A stretch of 64,000 nt of DNA, from positions 310,001-374,000 of the forward strand of contig NZ_CP028858.1 of the NCBI RefSeq assembly GCF_003058365.1, read 5' to 3'. Origin of the DNA: Halococcoides cellulosivorans (GTDB lineage: Archaea; Halobacteriota; Halobacteria; Halobacteriales; Haloarculaceae). How positions within the stretch are numbered: the stretch's first letter is position 1; every line of letters begins with the position of its first letter. Below, piece by piece: positions 18,876 to 27,202 of the stretch. The translations under genes were made by a program, and so were the position numbers. Below the pieces are notes generated by a model. It worked only from the letters and a program-made list of their open reading frames with translations. It was not told the origin of the DNA and did not search any database.

Positions 18876-19784
18876 TTACCGCATCGACCACAGCCGAACG
18901 TCGTCGATCCGGGCCTCGGGGTCCAGATCGCGCGCACTCGGGCCGTGGACCTCGACGACCTGTGAGGAGACCGAGACGGCGGTCTTCAGCGCGTCTTCGT
19001 CGCTCCGCCCCTGTTCGTACGCCCAGAGCGCCCCCGCGAACATCGAGTCGCCCGCGCCGACGGTGTCGACGGCGTCGACGTCCAGCGCGGGGGCGTACAG
19101 CGTCTCCTCGGGCGTGACGAGCATTGCGCCCTCGCTGCCCATCGAGGCGAGCACGCGCTCGAAGCCCATGCTCTGGAGTTCGCGAGCGGCCTGGGCACAG
19201 TCGTCGATCGAGTCGATGTCGACGCCGGTCGCGGCTTCGAGTTCGACCTCGTTGGGCTTGACGTACTCCGCGCCGTGGTCGAGTTCGACCAACTGCTCGC
19301 CGTGGATGTCCAGGGCAGTCTCCCAGTCGCCCGCCGAGGCGATCCGATCGACCGCGTCACTCGACAGGCCCGGCGGGAGCGATCCACCGATGTTCAACAC
19401 GTCGGGGTCGTGGTCCTGGGCGGTCGCGATGATGTCGTCGACGATCGACGGGTCGACGTCCGGGCCCGACTGGTTGAGTTTGTACTCGTTGCCCGCGGCG
19501 TGGATCGTCGTGTTCAGTCGGGTCGGCTCGTCGGTCCCGACGAAGTCGGTGGGCACGTCGTAGTCGGCGAGGTCCTGCTCGATGAAATACCCCGTGAACC
19601 CGCCGGTGATGCCCGTCGCGACGGTCTCGGCGTCGAACGCGCGGAGGAACTGCGAGACGTTGATCCCGTTGCCGCCGGAGTCGAACTGCGCGCCCGTCGA
19701 GCGCTGGACGCGGCCGGCTTCGAGGTCTTCTTCGATCTGGACGGTCTGGTCGACGGCGGGGTTCGGTGTGATCGTGAGTATCAT
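18876..19784 (-). CDS. pfkB: 1-phosphofructokinase (PfkB family)
   Basis: 302 aa ribokinase-family sugar kinase. N-terminal [15 protein letters not shown] is the hallmark of 1-phosphofructokinase/tagatose-6-P kinase; [11 protein letters not shown] binds sugar phosphate; [14 protein letters not shown] contains the catalytic Asp. With fba downstream it most likely phosphorylates fructose 1-phosphate. No fructose PTS or importer gene is in the window. Divergent from hisG. Confidence 0.92.
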   Translation of the reverse strand: MILTITPNPAVDQTVQIEEDLEAGRVQRSTGAQFDSGGNGINVSQFLRAFDAETVATGITGGFTGYFIEQDLADYDVPTDFVGTDEPTRLNTTIHAAGNEYKLNQSGPDVDPSIVDDIIATAQDHDPDVLNIGGSLPPGLSSDAVDRIASAGDWETALDIHGEQLVELDHGAEYVKPNEVELEAATGVDIDSIDDCAQAARELQSMGFERVLASMGSEGAMLVTPEETLYAPALDVDAVDTVGAGDSMFAGALWAYEQGRSDEDALKTAVSVSSQVVEVHGPSARDLDPEARIDDVRLWSMR

Positions 19785-19840
19785 CGTATCACCCGGCCAG
19801 GCCGGGAGTGGTCATCGCCCGGAACCACTCGCGCGTCGCC

Positions 19841-19849
19841 TTTAAACGG
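19841..19849. promoter_or_regulatory. TATA-like element between pfkB and hisG
   Basis: Palindromic TTTAAA in a GC-rich divergent spacer, about 60 bases before the pfkB ATG and 90 before the hisG ATG. The distance suits a pfkB transcript with a leader of ~30 bases better than hisG. Confidence 0.35.
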
Positions 19850-19931
19850 GTCGAATTCACTCCGCGCCGACGGGTCGGGCTGTGGGTCCGGACAGAAAGG
19901 CAGTTGAGCGCCGGTCCCAAAGCGGGGCCAA

Positions 19932-20780
19932 ATGCGACTCGCGATTCCCAACAAGGGCCGATTGCACGATCCGAGCGTCGATCTCCTGGAGCGTGCCGGC
20001 CTCCACGTCCGGAACGGTGCCGACCGGCAACTGTACGCAGAGACGGTCGATCCGGACGTGACGATCCTGTACGCCCGCGCGGCGGACATTCCCGAGTACG
20101 TCGCCGACGGGGCCGCCGACGCGGGGATCACCGGCCTCGATCAGGTTCGCGAAGCCGACACCGGTCGGCTGGACTCGCTGCTCGATCTGGAGTTCGGGGA
20201 GTGCCGTCTCGTCCTGGCTGCCCCCGAGGACGGGGCGATCGAAACCGCCGACGACCTCGACGGTGGGCGCATCGCCACGGAGTTCCCGACGATCACGCAG
20301 ACCTACCTCGACGAGGCGGGCATCGACGCCGCGATCACCGAGGTGTCGGGCGCGACCGAACTCACGCCACACGTCGACATCGCGGACGCCATCGTCGACA
20401 TCACCTCGACGGGGACGACCCTGCGGATGAACCGCCTCGCGGTGATCGACGAGGTGCTCGACAGCTCGGTCCGCCTGTTCGCCCGCGAGGAGACCCGCGA
20501 CGACCCAAAGGTCCAGCAGGTCGCGACGGCGCTCGGGTCGGTCGTCGCCGCCGAGGACAAACGCTACATCATGATGAACGCGCCCGCCGACCGACTGGAC
20601 GACGTCGAGGATGTCCTCCCCGGCATGGGTGGGCCGACCGTCATGGACATCCCCGACCGGGACGCGCTCGCCGTCCACGCCGTCGTTGCCGAGCGCGAGG
20701 TGTTCGAGACCGTCACTGCGCTCAAGGAGGTCGGCGCGAGCGACGTGCTCGTCACCGAGATCGAACGGCTGGTCGAGTGA
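19932..20780 (+). CDS. hisG: ATP phosphoribosyltransferase (long form)
   Basis: First step of histidine synthesis: ATP + PRPP to phosphoribosyl-ATP. 282 aa, the long form that carries its own C-terminal ACT-like histidine-sensing domain (about residues 210-282), so HisZ is not needed. Seen: [25 protein letters not shown] and the PRPP loop [12 protein letters not shown]. Other his genes are not in the window, as usual for haloarchaea with dispersed his genes. Confidence 0.95.
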   Translation: MRLAIPNKGRLHDPSVDLLERAGLHVRNGADRQLYAETVDPDVTILYARAADIPEYVADGAADAGITGLDQVREADTGRLDSLLDLEFGECRLVLAAPEDGAIETADDLDGGRIATEFPTITQTYLDEAGIDAAITEVSGATELTPHVDIADAIVDITSTGTTLRMNRLAVIDEVLDSSVRLFAREETRDDPKVQQVATALGSVVAAEDKRYIMMNAPADRLDDVEDVLPGMGGPTVMDIPDRDALAVHAVVAEREVFETVTALKEVGASDVLVTEIERLVE

Positions 20781-20843
20781 CTCGTCCGCTGGCCTGATCG
20801 AGTAGCCGGGAGCGATTTGTACCCGGCGCGTGTCGGCGTGGAC

Positions 20844-21164
20844 ATGACCGACGACATCGACGCCATCGCTGACTCGCTGGGGGCCGTCAAGGCCGGCCCG
20901 TCGATCGGGGCCGCCGAGGTGGCCGACGTCGTTATCAGTCAGGATTCTGTCGCGTTCACACTGGAGACGCCGGCGGGATCGACGGTCCACACCGAGGTGG
21001 TCCGCCCACCCGTCTGGGGCCCGAACTGTGCGCTCAAACGCCTCTGTGCGACGTATGGCGTCGAGCCACCCGACTTCGAGGCGTTCGAGGGCGAACAAGT
21101 GCCGGTCCGGCGGACCCTCGATGAGGGTCGCCCGCGCCTCGAAATCGACGTCGACGCGCTGTGA
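20844..21164 (+). CDS. conserved haloarchaeal protein of unknown function
   Basis: 106 aa, acidic, no membrane segment. Begins with a helix TDDIDAIADSLGAVK, then strands with DVVISQDSVAFTLETP and a central VWGPNCALKRLCATYG containing two Cys. Not recognised. An A/T patch GATTTGTAC about 30 bases before the ATG supports the start. Same direction as hisG and the next gene but with its own promoter. Confidence 0.7.
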   Translation: MTDDIDAIADSLGAVKAGPSIGAAEVADVVISQDSVAFTLETPAGSTVHTEVVRPPVWGPNCALKRLCATYGVEPPDFEAFEGEQVPVRRTLDEGRPRLEIDVDAL

Positions 21165-21170
21165 TCGACG

Positions 21171-21208
21171 GGGCACGCGCTCAGCGACAGGGCACGCGCT
21201 CAGCGACG
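21171..21208. repeat. two perfect 18-base tandem units with a degenerate third
   Basis: GGGCACGCGCTCAGCGAC occurs at 21171 and again 19 bases later at 21190, followed by a decayed third unit with GCGCTCAGTGGC. It sits in the spacer between two small genes; no function evident. Confidence 0.7.
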
Positions 21209-21280
21209 GCGCCGCGCTCAGTGGCGGCGCTCTGCGTGCCGTCTCGGTGGACCTTTGGGGGTCCTGTGGCTACAGCACGC

Positions 21281-21628
21281 ATGGAGCGTCACGAGATTCG
21301 CATCGCGGACGGCGACGTCGAGATCGAAGCCGAGTCGGGATGGGCGACCGTCGGGTCGGTCGAGGCCGTCGAGGCCCTCGTCGGTGAGACCTACGAGATC
21401 GAGTACACGAGTCGGCAGTCCGCGACGGCCTGGCTGAACACCGACAGCGAGGACCGGGTCACGATCGAACTCCGGGAGGCGCTCGACGAGTTCGCACTCG
21501 ATCCCGACCGGGCGAGCGACGTGCTCGCAGAACCGACCGAGTCGGGCGAGAGTGGGCACTCGAAGCGAGCAGAGACGTTCGCGGACCGACTCGTCGAAAT
21601 CTTCGATCTCCAGGGTGCGGATCGGTGA
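21281..21628 (+). CDS. hypothetical haloarchaeal protein
   Basis: 115 aa, strongly acidic, soluble. A beta-rich N-terminal half (HEIRIADGDVEIEAESGW), a segment YEIEYTSRQSATAWLNTD, and a C-terminal amphipathic helix FADRLVEIFDLQGAD. No known family. The ATG at 21281 is preferred because upstream sequence is the tandem repeat and non-coding. Confidence concerns gene reality, not function. Confidence 0.65.
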   Translation: MERHEIRIADGDVEIEAESGWATVGSVEAVEALVGETYEIEYTSRQSATAWLNTDSEDRVTIELREALDEFALDPDRASDVLAEPTESGESGHSKRAETFADRLVEIFDLQGADR

Positions 21629-21690
21629 TTGAGATCGAATTCTGTCTCTGACTGGCCGGTATTCTCCACGGACCGAATTGAGTGTTACAG

Positions 21691-22038
21691 CTACCCGAAC
21701 AGGAGGAAAGCGATAGCAGTCAGTACGACGCCGAGTGAGAATGCACCCGCCGTCGCCGCAGTCAGGTATTGCTTTGTCCGTTCGAGTCGGTGCTGGCCGG
21801 CCCCAGTTTCGACGCCGAACTGGTGGTTCGCACAGGTCTGACACCACCTCTCGACCGTCGGGGTTGGACCGTCGACTCCCGTAACCCCGATGTGAGCGAC
21901 TGGATCGGTCCACTCTCCGACCGTCGCACCGACGGCTACGTCGACGGTTGCCGACTCCGGAACGTGTTCCTCACAGTATGGGGATTCACACTGAACGGTG
22001 TCGCCTGACGATCGCCTGATCTCTGTTCGATCACTCAT
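21691..22038 (-). CDS. small zinc-ribbon protein with C-terminal membrane helix
   Basis: 115 aa. Two cysteine pairs, CESPYC (near 17-22) and CQTC (near 67-70), could form one zinc site; the last ~22 residues (TAGAFSLGVVLTAIAFLLFG) are a membrane anchor, so the Zn part probably faces the cytoplasm. It overlaps the end of the upstream Tat-signal gene by eight bases and is the last gene of a four-gene set of membrane and secreted proteins. No family recognised. Confidence 0.72.
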   Translation of the reverse strand: MSDRTEIRRSSGDTVQCESPYCEEHVPESATVDVAVGATVGEWTDPVAHIGVTGVDGPTPTVERWCQTCANHQFGVETGAGQHRLERTKQYLTAATAGAFSLGVVLTAIAFLLFG

Positions 22039-22510
22039 CTGTCGGTCGATCGATATCCATCACTTCGATCGTCTCCAGATACGCCTCTTCGTCGATGGAG
22101 CCATCCAGATAGGCCCGGAGCGAACTCTCGGGAACGATCGCTTGAACCTCGGCGGTGACGACTGTCAGCGTCACCGGTTGCTCATCAGACTCTTCGACAA
22201 CTGCTGCGTACTCCGCGGCGATCCCGTTGAGTTCGGTCTGGAGAGCGTTGACACTCTCTGCGTCTGTTGGATAGTCCATCGCGATCGTGCCATCGTCGGA
22301 GATGAACACACGAGCGTTCGGGTAGTACTGATTTATCTGACGGTGGAACGCCGTTGCGAGTGGTTTCGACTTCGCGACCGAGTCGGGTGGGTTCTCGACG
22401 GTGGATGGTCTCCGGTTGTCGGCGCTACTTGGCCCCGTAAACCAGAGGCCTCCGAGGAGTCCAATGGCCCCGACTCCACCGATTCCTCCGAGGAATTTAC
22501 GACGATCCAT
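22031..22510 (-). CDS. Tat-signal secreted protein of unknown function
   Basis: 159 aa. The twin-arginine signal MDRRKFLGGIGGVGAIGLLG is followed by a ~130-residue exported domain containing FHRQINQYYPNARVFISDDG and a run VTLTVVTAEVQAIVPES. The ATG at 22510 is chosen because it begins exactly at the signal and overlaps the upstream lipoprotein gene by 14 bases. Function unknown; partners are the lipoprotein and TM proteins of the same operon. Confidence 0.75.
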   Translation of the reverse strand: MDRRKFLGGIGGVGAIGLLGGLWFTGPSSADNRRPSTVENPPDSVAKSKPLATAFHRQINQYYPNARVFISDDGTIAMDYPTDAESVNALQTELNGIAAEYAAVVEESDEQPVTLTVVTAEVQAIVPESSLRAYLDGSIDEEAYLETIEVMDIDRPTDE

Positions 22511-23135
22511 CGGTCTGACCCCCATCGTTGACCTCGTCGACGAGGAGGACCTCGCTCTGGATGTTCTTCGGCTCTTCACTGACCAGATAGATCCCGTTCC
22601 ACTCGACGTAGTGGCCGTCGGTCGTGAAAAAGAAGATCGCGTCCCCGTTTTCACCGTACGAACCGTCCATCTGTGGGCTTTCGACGACCTCGAAACAGCC
22701 ACTTTTGTCTTCTCGGTGGGTCGACTGAAGGCACTGGTTGGACGAGACGATCTGACGATTGTTCGTCAGTTTCGAGTTCACCGAGGAAACCTTGCCCTGT
22801 GCTGTGTAGTAGGAGATCACCTGACCGTTTTCAGACAACAAATACACGTGATGAACGTTCGTGCGGTCGTTGAGGTATTTGTACCGGTCGATGAGATTCT
22901 GTCTTTCGAGCGAATTGTCCATTACGAACGGTGGCTGTCCCTGTACGAGGCCGTACTGGTTTTTCTCAGTGATCTTCACTTCGTATTTGTACGATTCACC
23001 GATCGTGACGTTTCCAAGGTCTTGGTTGGTGTCTGCAGCCAGTTGTTCGCCGGTTCCAGTGTTCGGTGAGTTACAGCCTGCGAGAACGATCAGGAGAACG
23101 ATTCCGAGGCCGATCAGTGTCGATTTACTCGTCAT
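22497..23135 (-). CDS. lipoprotein of unknown function
   Basis: 212 aa. N-terminal hydrophobic stretch ending in VLAGC is a lipobox, so the mature Cys21 would be lipidated and the protein held on the outer face of the membrane. The rest is less acidic than neighbouring core genes and rich in N, Q, S and Y, with DNSLERQNLIDRYKYL and a beta-rich C-terminal half. No known domain. Second gene of the four-gene operon. Confidence 0.78.
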   Translation of the reverse strand: MTSKSTLIGLGIVLLIVLAGCNSPNTGTGEQLAADTNQDLGNVTIGESYKYEVKITEKNQYGLVQGQPPFVMDNSLERQNLIDRYKYLNDRTNVHHVYLLSENGQVISYYTAQGKVSSVNSKLTNNRQIVSSNQCLQSTHREDKSGCFEVVESPQMDGSYGENGDAIFFFTTDGHYVEWNGIYLVSEEPKNIQSEVLLVDEVNDGGQTDGSS

Positions 23136-23196
23136 GGGATTGTTCGGGCGAGTCGCCCGATTGTGGTCGAAGGGATTGACCCAGGGACTGATATCC

Positions 23197-23790
23197 TTAC
23201 GATTCTATTCGATCGGGCAGTCCGTCACACTGATCGTACGATGGTGGGGTTTGCTCTGGGTCGATCGGATCGCCCTCGACATCGACGTCGGTCGGGTGGT
23301 CGGCTGGATCCGATCCTGGGGGGCCCCTAATGGCGAATTGTTCGTCAACCTGGTATGGAAGATGACACTTGAAGACGGCCCGCGTGGCGTCACTCGACCG
23401 CGCGTTGTAGTCTGCGATCAGCGTTTCGAGAACGTTTTGATTCCCAGTAATTCGTTCCTGGATGCGTCCGTGCCGCGTCTCGGCCTGCCGACTCCATGTC
23501 TCTGGGTCCTCTCCGTGGATGTCGTAAAACCGATCGAGTTCGTCGTAACTATTCTGGACTTGTGCTCGCTGGGCCTGGATGTCCTCGTACTGGCGGCGGA
23601 ACCAGCGGTACTCCTGGATCGCGGTGTCGGCGTCCATCTGGTCACTAACGATCTCTTCACCGGCCTGTCGCTGTTCGAACCACGGGAGAAACGGGAACCA
23701 CACGTAGGAAATGACGTTGAGGACGACGAACAGCGCCAATCCAATTGCGATTATCGTCGCCCAGTCCCGCTGGGATTTCTTCGCTGGCAT
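23197..23790 (-). CDS. membrane-anchored coiled-coil protein
   Basis: 197 aa. One N-terminal membrane helix (ATIIAIGLALFVVLNVISYVW), then a long heptad-rich region (about 50-135, e.g. EYRWFRRQYEDIQAQRAQVQ) predicted to form a coiled coil, and a proline/aspartate-rich tail with two Cys. First gene of the operon that continues with the lipoprotein, the Tat protein and the Zn-ribbon protein (61-base gap, then overlaps). Function unknown; an envelope complex is the natural guess. Confidence 0.75.
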   Translation of the reverse strand: MPAKKSQRDWATIIAIGLALFVVLNVISYVWFPFLPWFEQRQAGEEIVSDQMDADTAIQEYRWFRRQYEDIQAQRAQVQNSYDELDRFYDIHGEDPETWSRQAETRHGRIQERITGNQNVLETLIADYNARSSDATRAVFKCHLPYQVDEQFAIRGPPGSDPADHPTDVDVEGDPIDPEQTPPSYDQCDGLPDRIES

Positions 23791-23959
23791 ATACGAGTCC
23801 GTCGAACCCAGTGGTCAGACTTTCTTTCGATTCGGATTTTCCGACTGTCCTTGGCAGTGGCTGGGCAACCAGACGATCCGAACTGATTTCCAGGCGCGGT
23901 CTCCGCAATATCGTCGCGGATCGGTAGTCGAACTCCTCGATCGGACGCCGTCCGGCCGA

Positions 23960-24520
23960 TCAGTCGAGCAGACCCAGCTCTTCGAGTCGGGAGACGATCT
24001 TGTCGACCGCCTTCTCGGCGTCGACTGGCTCTTTGCCGCCCGTGATCACGAGTTTCCCCGAGCCAAAGAGCAGCGCCACCACGTCGGGGTCCTCCAGTCG
24101 GTAGACCAGACCGGGGAACTGCTCGGGTTCGTACTCGATGTTTTCGAGCCCGAGGCCGATCGCGATCGCGTTCAGATTGAGATTCCGCCCCAGATCGGCG
24201 GAGGTCACGATGTTCTGGACCACGATTTCGGGGTCGTCCTCGACCTCGATTTCGAGTTCGCGGAGCTTCTCGAAGACGATGCGCAGACTCTGGTGGACGT
24301 CGTCGGTACTTTTCGCGCCGGTGCAGACGATCTTCCCCGATCGGAAGATCAGCGCCGCCGACTTGGGATCCTGTGTGCGGTAGACCAGCCCGGGGAACTG
24401 CTCGGGGTCGTAGTCCGCGCCGGTGAGGTCCATCGCCACGCTCTGCAGGTCGAGTTCCTGCCCGATACCCGTCGAGGCTACCACGTTTTCGATGTTGATC
24501 GTCTCTTTGGGGTCGGCCAT
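23960..24520 (-). CDS. tbp: TATA-box-binding protein
   Basis: 186 aa general transcription factor that binds TATA boxes and recruits TFB and RNA polymerase. Two direct ~90-residue repeats are obvious: YDPEQFPGLVYRTQDPK / FRSGKIVCTGAK in the first and YEPEQFPGLVYRLEDPD / FGSGKLVITGGK in the second. Haloarchaea often carry several tbp genes; this full-length copy in core DNA looks like the housekeeping one. It has a strong A/T-rich promoter of its own. Confidence 0.97.
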   Translation of the reverse strand: MADPKETINIENVVASTGIGQELDLQSVAMDLTGADYDPEQFPGLVYRTQDPKSAALIFRSGKIVCTGAKSTDDVHQSLRIVFEKLRELEIEVEDDPEIVVQNIVTSADLGRNLNLNAIAIGLGLENIEYEPEQFPGLVYRLEDPDVVALLFGSGKLVITGGKEPVDAEKAVDKIVSRLEELGLLD

Positions 24521-24536
24521 GCCTTGTCCCGTGAAT

Positions 24537-24557
24537 CGTATTTAAGGGATATAAAAG
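24537..24557 (-). promoter_or_regulatory. tbp promoter
   Basis: On the minus strand TTTTATAT (24549-24556) is 29-36 bases before the ATG, with a second TATA-like TTAAATAC at 24538-24545 and further A/T runs upstream. The dense TATA elements would allow autoregulation by TBP itself (inference). Confidence 0.6.
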
Positions 24558-24745
24558 TTGGTATTTAAGGTTTAAATGGGGAGTGTCGGTGTGTACGACG
24601 CCCAACGCGGGCGTTTCGGGGTGAGTGGCTGTCCCAATCGACGGGTCCATCACCGGCGATCGGCCGATCGAGGACTGTCGGGGGCGATCGGGTCGGCCGG
24701 CCACGAATCGGCAAGCAAAACTCCCTCGCGGCGGTAGCCCCGGTC

Positions 24746-25705
24746 GTGTACCTGCTGGAACTGGTCGGGACCGACGACGCGCTCGCGGCCCAGGAGGCCG
24801 GGACGCGCGCGTCGGGCGTCGAGCGGATCGCGCCCGCGCTCGCGGTCGCCACCGGGATCGACGACCGGGTCGGTGATCTGGCCTTGACCCACCGCGTTGG
24901 CGACCTGCTCGCCCGGACCGACGCGTCGCTCGACGCCGTGCTCGCGGCCCTCACCGACGCCTCGATCGACCGCGAGGGGTCGGTCGCGGTGCGCGCTCGG
25001 ACCGTTCGCGAGACCGCTATCGACACCCAGCGCGTCGAGCGCCGTCTGGGGGCGCTCCTCGTCGAGCGCGGCTTCACGGTCGATCTGGATTCACCCGATC
25101 ACGAACTTCGGGCGGTCTTCTCGGGCGAGTGCGGCGCGCTCGCGTGGCTCACCCACGACCTCGATCGTTCGGTCGCGGATCGCGCTCCGACCGACCGGCC
25201 CTTCTTCCGCCCGGGCTGTATGGCCCCGACGCTCGCCCGCGCGCTCGTCAACCTCGCTGGCGCACGGCCCGGGCGGACGATTCTCGATCCGATGTGTGGC
25301 ACCGGCGGCCACCTCGCCGAGGCACGACGGGTCGGTGCGCGAGCGATCGGTATCGACGTCGAGCGGGCGATGGCAGCGGGCGCAGCCCAGAATCTCGCGG
25401 CGGTCGACGACGACGGCTGGCTGGTCGCCCGCGGCGACGCGACCGCACTGCCGGTCGGGGCGGTCGAGGGTTGCGTCGTCGACGTGCCCTACGGTCGCCA
25501 GACGAAAGTGGCCTCTCGGGACGTCGAAACGCTCGTCGAGGCGGCCCTGGCGGAACTCCGTCGGGTCACCGGACGGGTCGTCCTGGTCGGTGATCGTCCG
25601 TACGTCGATCTGGCGCGAGCCACGGGCTGGACGGTCTCCGTTCACGTCGAGCGGCGCGTGCATCGATCGCTCGACCGGCACATTCACGTCCTCGATCGGG
25701 CCTGA
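24746..25705 (+). CDS. tRNA (guanine(10)-N2)-dimethyltransferase
   Basis: 319 aa Trm-G10/Trm11-type enzyme that methylates G10 of tRNA. The N-terminal ~150 residues form the THUMP region; the C-terminal Rossmann methylase has the SAM loop LDPMCGTGGHLAEA (about 185-198) and the acidic IGIDVERAMA. Motif IV reads VDVPYGRQT, where most members have (D/N)PPYG, so one proline is replaced by valine. It starts with GTG at 24746. Confidence 0.88.
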   Translation: MYLLELVGTDDALAAQEAGTRASGVERIAPALAVATGIDDRVGDLALTHRVGDLLARTDASLDAVLAALTDASIDREGSVAVRARTVRETAIDTQRVERRLGALLVERGFTVDLDSPDHELRAVFSGECGALAWLTHDLDRSVADRAPTDRPFFRPGCMAPTLARALVNLAGARPGRTILDPMCGTGGHLAEARRVGARAIGIDVERAMAAGAAQNLAAVDDDGWLVARGDATALPVGAVEGCVVDVPYGRQTKVASRDVETLVEAALAELRRVTGRVVLVGDRPYVDLARATGWTVSVHVERRVHRSLDRHIHVLDRA

Positions 25706-25735
25706 CCGACCGTCCTCGCGAGCGATCGACCGCTA

Positions 25736-26086
25736 TTATTCGGCGTGGAGTTCGTCCCAGAGTTCGCTGAACCGATCCGAGAGGTTCCCCGTCCGGTAGA
25801 TCCGGACGTGATACTCGTCGTCTTCGAGCGAGATGACGGTGCTCTCGAAGTTGGATTCGAACACCTTGTAGTGGTTCCCGTCGTCGGCAACGAGCGTCCG
25901 ATCGGTCACGAGGTCGTGTTCTTCGAGGAGTTCCAGACGGCGATAGACCGTCGGCTTCGAGAGATCACACTCGTCGGCCAGTTCCTTGGCGGAGAGCGGT
26001 TCGCGACTGACCGCAGCGAGCACCTCGCGGGCGTGTTCGTCCCCGATGGTATCGAGGACGTCTTCGATCGGCCGATCGCCTGACAC
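25736..26086 (-). CDS. winged-helix transcriptional regulator
   Basis: 116 aa from a GTG start. The N-terminal HTH, DEHAREVLAAVSREPLSAKE then LSKPTVYRRLELLEEHDLV, is a clear ArsR/TrmB-like winged helix; the C-terminal part, NHYKVFESNFESTVISL, may sense a ligand or dimerise. The same frame stays open far upstream across other genes, which is a GC artefact; the GTG follows a TATA box (26109-26117) by about 25 bases. Confidence 0.82.
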   Translation of the reverse strand: MSGDRPIEDVLDTIGDEHAREVLAAVSREPLSAKELADECDLSKPTVYRRLELLEEHDLVTDRTLVADDGNHYKVFESNFESTVISLEDDEYHVRIYRTGNLSDRFSELWDELHAE

Positions 26087-26108
26087 GCTCGTCGATACGG
26101 GGTGATCG

Positions 26109-26117
26109 GTAAAAAAG
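26109..26117 (-). promoter_or_regulatory. TATA box of the HTH gene
   Basis: CTTTTTTAC on the minus strand, centred about 27 bases before the GTG at 26086. Confidence 0.5.
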
Positions 26118-26150
26118 GCTGGTTCTTTTCGGGCGAACGGATCGAACGCG

Positions 26151-26330
26151 CTATTCGGCCGCCGGGGCCCACCCACACACCGAGCACCGACTCGCGGTGT
26201 CGCCGTGGAGGCCGCCACAGTCCGGACACTGCTTTTTGTTGTAGGAGGTCTCCCACGCCGTCGGATCTCGACTCGCCAGGAAATCGTCGATCGGATCACT
26301 CGCTTCGGGGGCCGACATACAGTGTGGCAT
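26151..26330 (-). CDS. small double-CxxC zinc-finger protein (HVO_0416-like)
   Basis: 59 aa (55 if the second ATG at 26318 is used). C-terminal YNKKQCPDCGGLHGDTASRC and VCGW contain two CxxC pairs for one zinc ion. N-terminal DPIDDFLASRDPTAWETSY is typical of the short haloarchaeal zinc-finger family. A TATA-rich AATAAACATATATGG on the minus strand around 26340-26355 supports a start near 26318-26330. Role unknown. Confidence 0.75.
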   Translation of the reverse strand: MPHCMSAPEASDPIDDFLASRDPTAWETSYNKKQCPDCGGLHGDTASRCSVCGWAPAAE

Positions 26331-26407
26331 AGACTCCCGTACCATATATGTTTATTGGTCACATGGGTCTCGGGCCTGGACGACACAGGTAAACCGATGA
26401 ATCGACT

Positions 26408-27079
26408 ATGATCGATCCGATGGAGATCGCCCTCGTCTCTGATATCCACGGCAACAGGGTGGCGCTCGACGCCGTCCGCGAGGACATGCCGGCGGTGGAC
26501 GAGGTCGTCTGTGCGGGCGACGTGGTGGGGTACAATCCGTGGCCCGCCGCAGCGGTCGAGTGGGTCCGATCGGAATCGATTCCGACGGTGATGGGCAACC
26601 ACGACCGGGCCGTGGCGACCGGCGACACACCCCGGTTCAACGACATGGCGCTCGCGGGCGTCGAGTACGCTCGCGAGGTGCTCGCTGACGACCAGATCGA
26701 CTGGCTCGGATCGCTCCCGGCGGTCACGACCGCCGTCGACGGGCGCGTCCGGATCGTCCACGGCCACCCCGACGACCCCGACCGGTACGTCTACGCCGAG
26801 TCGGTGACCGCTTCGATACTCGACTCCGAGGACCTCCTCGTTCTGGGCCACACCCACGTCCCGTTCGTCCGGGAGTTCGAGGACGGCCTCGTCGTCAATC
26901 CAGGCAGCGTCGGCCAGCCACGCGACGGCGACCCGGGGGCAGCCTACGCCGTCGTCGACCTCGACGCCCGGACCGTCGAGCACCACCGCGTCTCGTACGA
27001 CGTGGGCGCGGTGATCGACGCCGTCGAGGAGGCGGGCCTCCCGCGGCGCATCGCCACGCGACTGGCGTACGGCGAGTGA
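26408..27079 (+). CDS. calcineurin-like metallophosphoesterase (YfcE/MJ0936 type)
   Basis: 223 aa phosphodiesterase with two metal ions. Motifs in order: ALVSDIHGN (D, H), VCAGDVVGY (D), VMGNHDRAV (N, H), VHGHPDDPD (H) and VLGHTHVPF (GHTH). This full set is intact. The substrate may be cyclic dinucleotides or phosphodiesters; it cannot be told here. ATG at 26408; a second ATG four codons later is possible. Confidence 0.92.
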   Translation: MIDPMEIALVSDIHGNRVALDAVREDMPAVDEVVCAGDVVGYNPWPAAAVEWVRSESIPTVMGNHDRAVATGDTPRFNDMALAGVEYAREVLADDQIDWLGSLPAVTTAVDGRVRIVHGHPDDPDRYVYAESVTASILDSEDLLVLGHTHVPFVREFEDGLVVNPGSVGQPRDGDPGAAYAVVDLDARTVEHHRVSYDVGAVIDAVEEAGLPRRIATRLAYGE

Positions 27080-27202
27080 GTGGGCCTGGTCGTCCACGCC
27101 CGCGGCGGTCTCGACCCGACCGACCCCGCTGATGGCGAAATCTCGACGTCGACCTGGACGTATGCACGCCGTAACGAAGACCGATCGCGGTGACCGCCAC
27201 GT

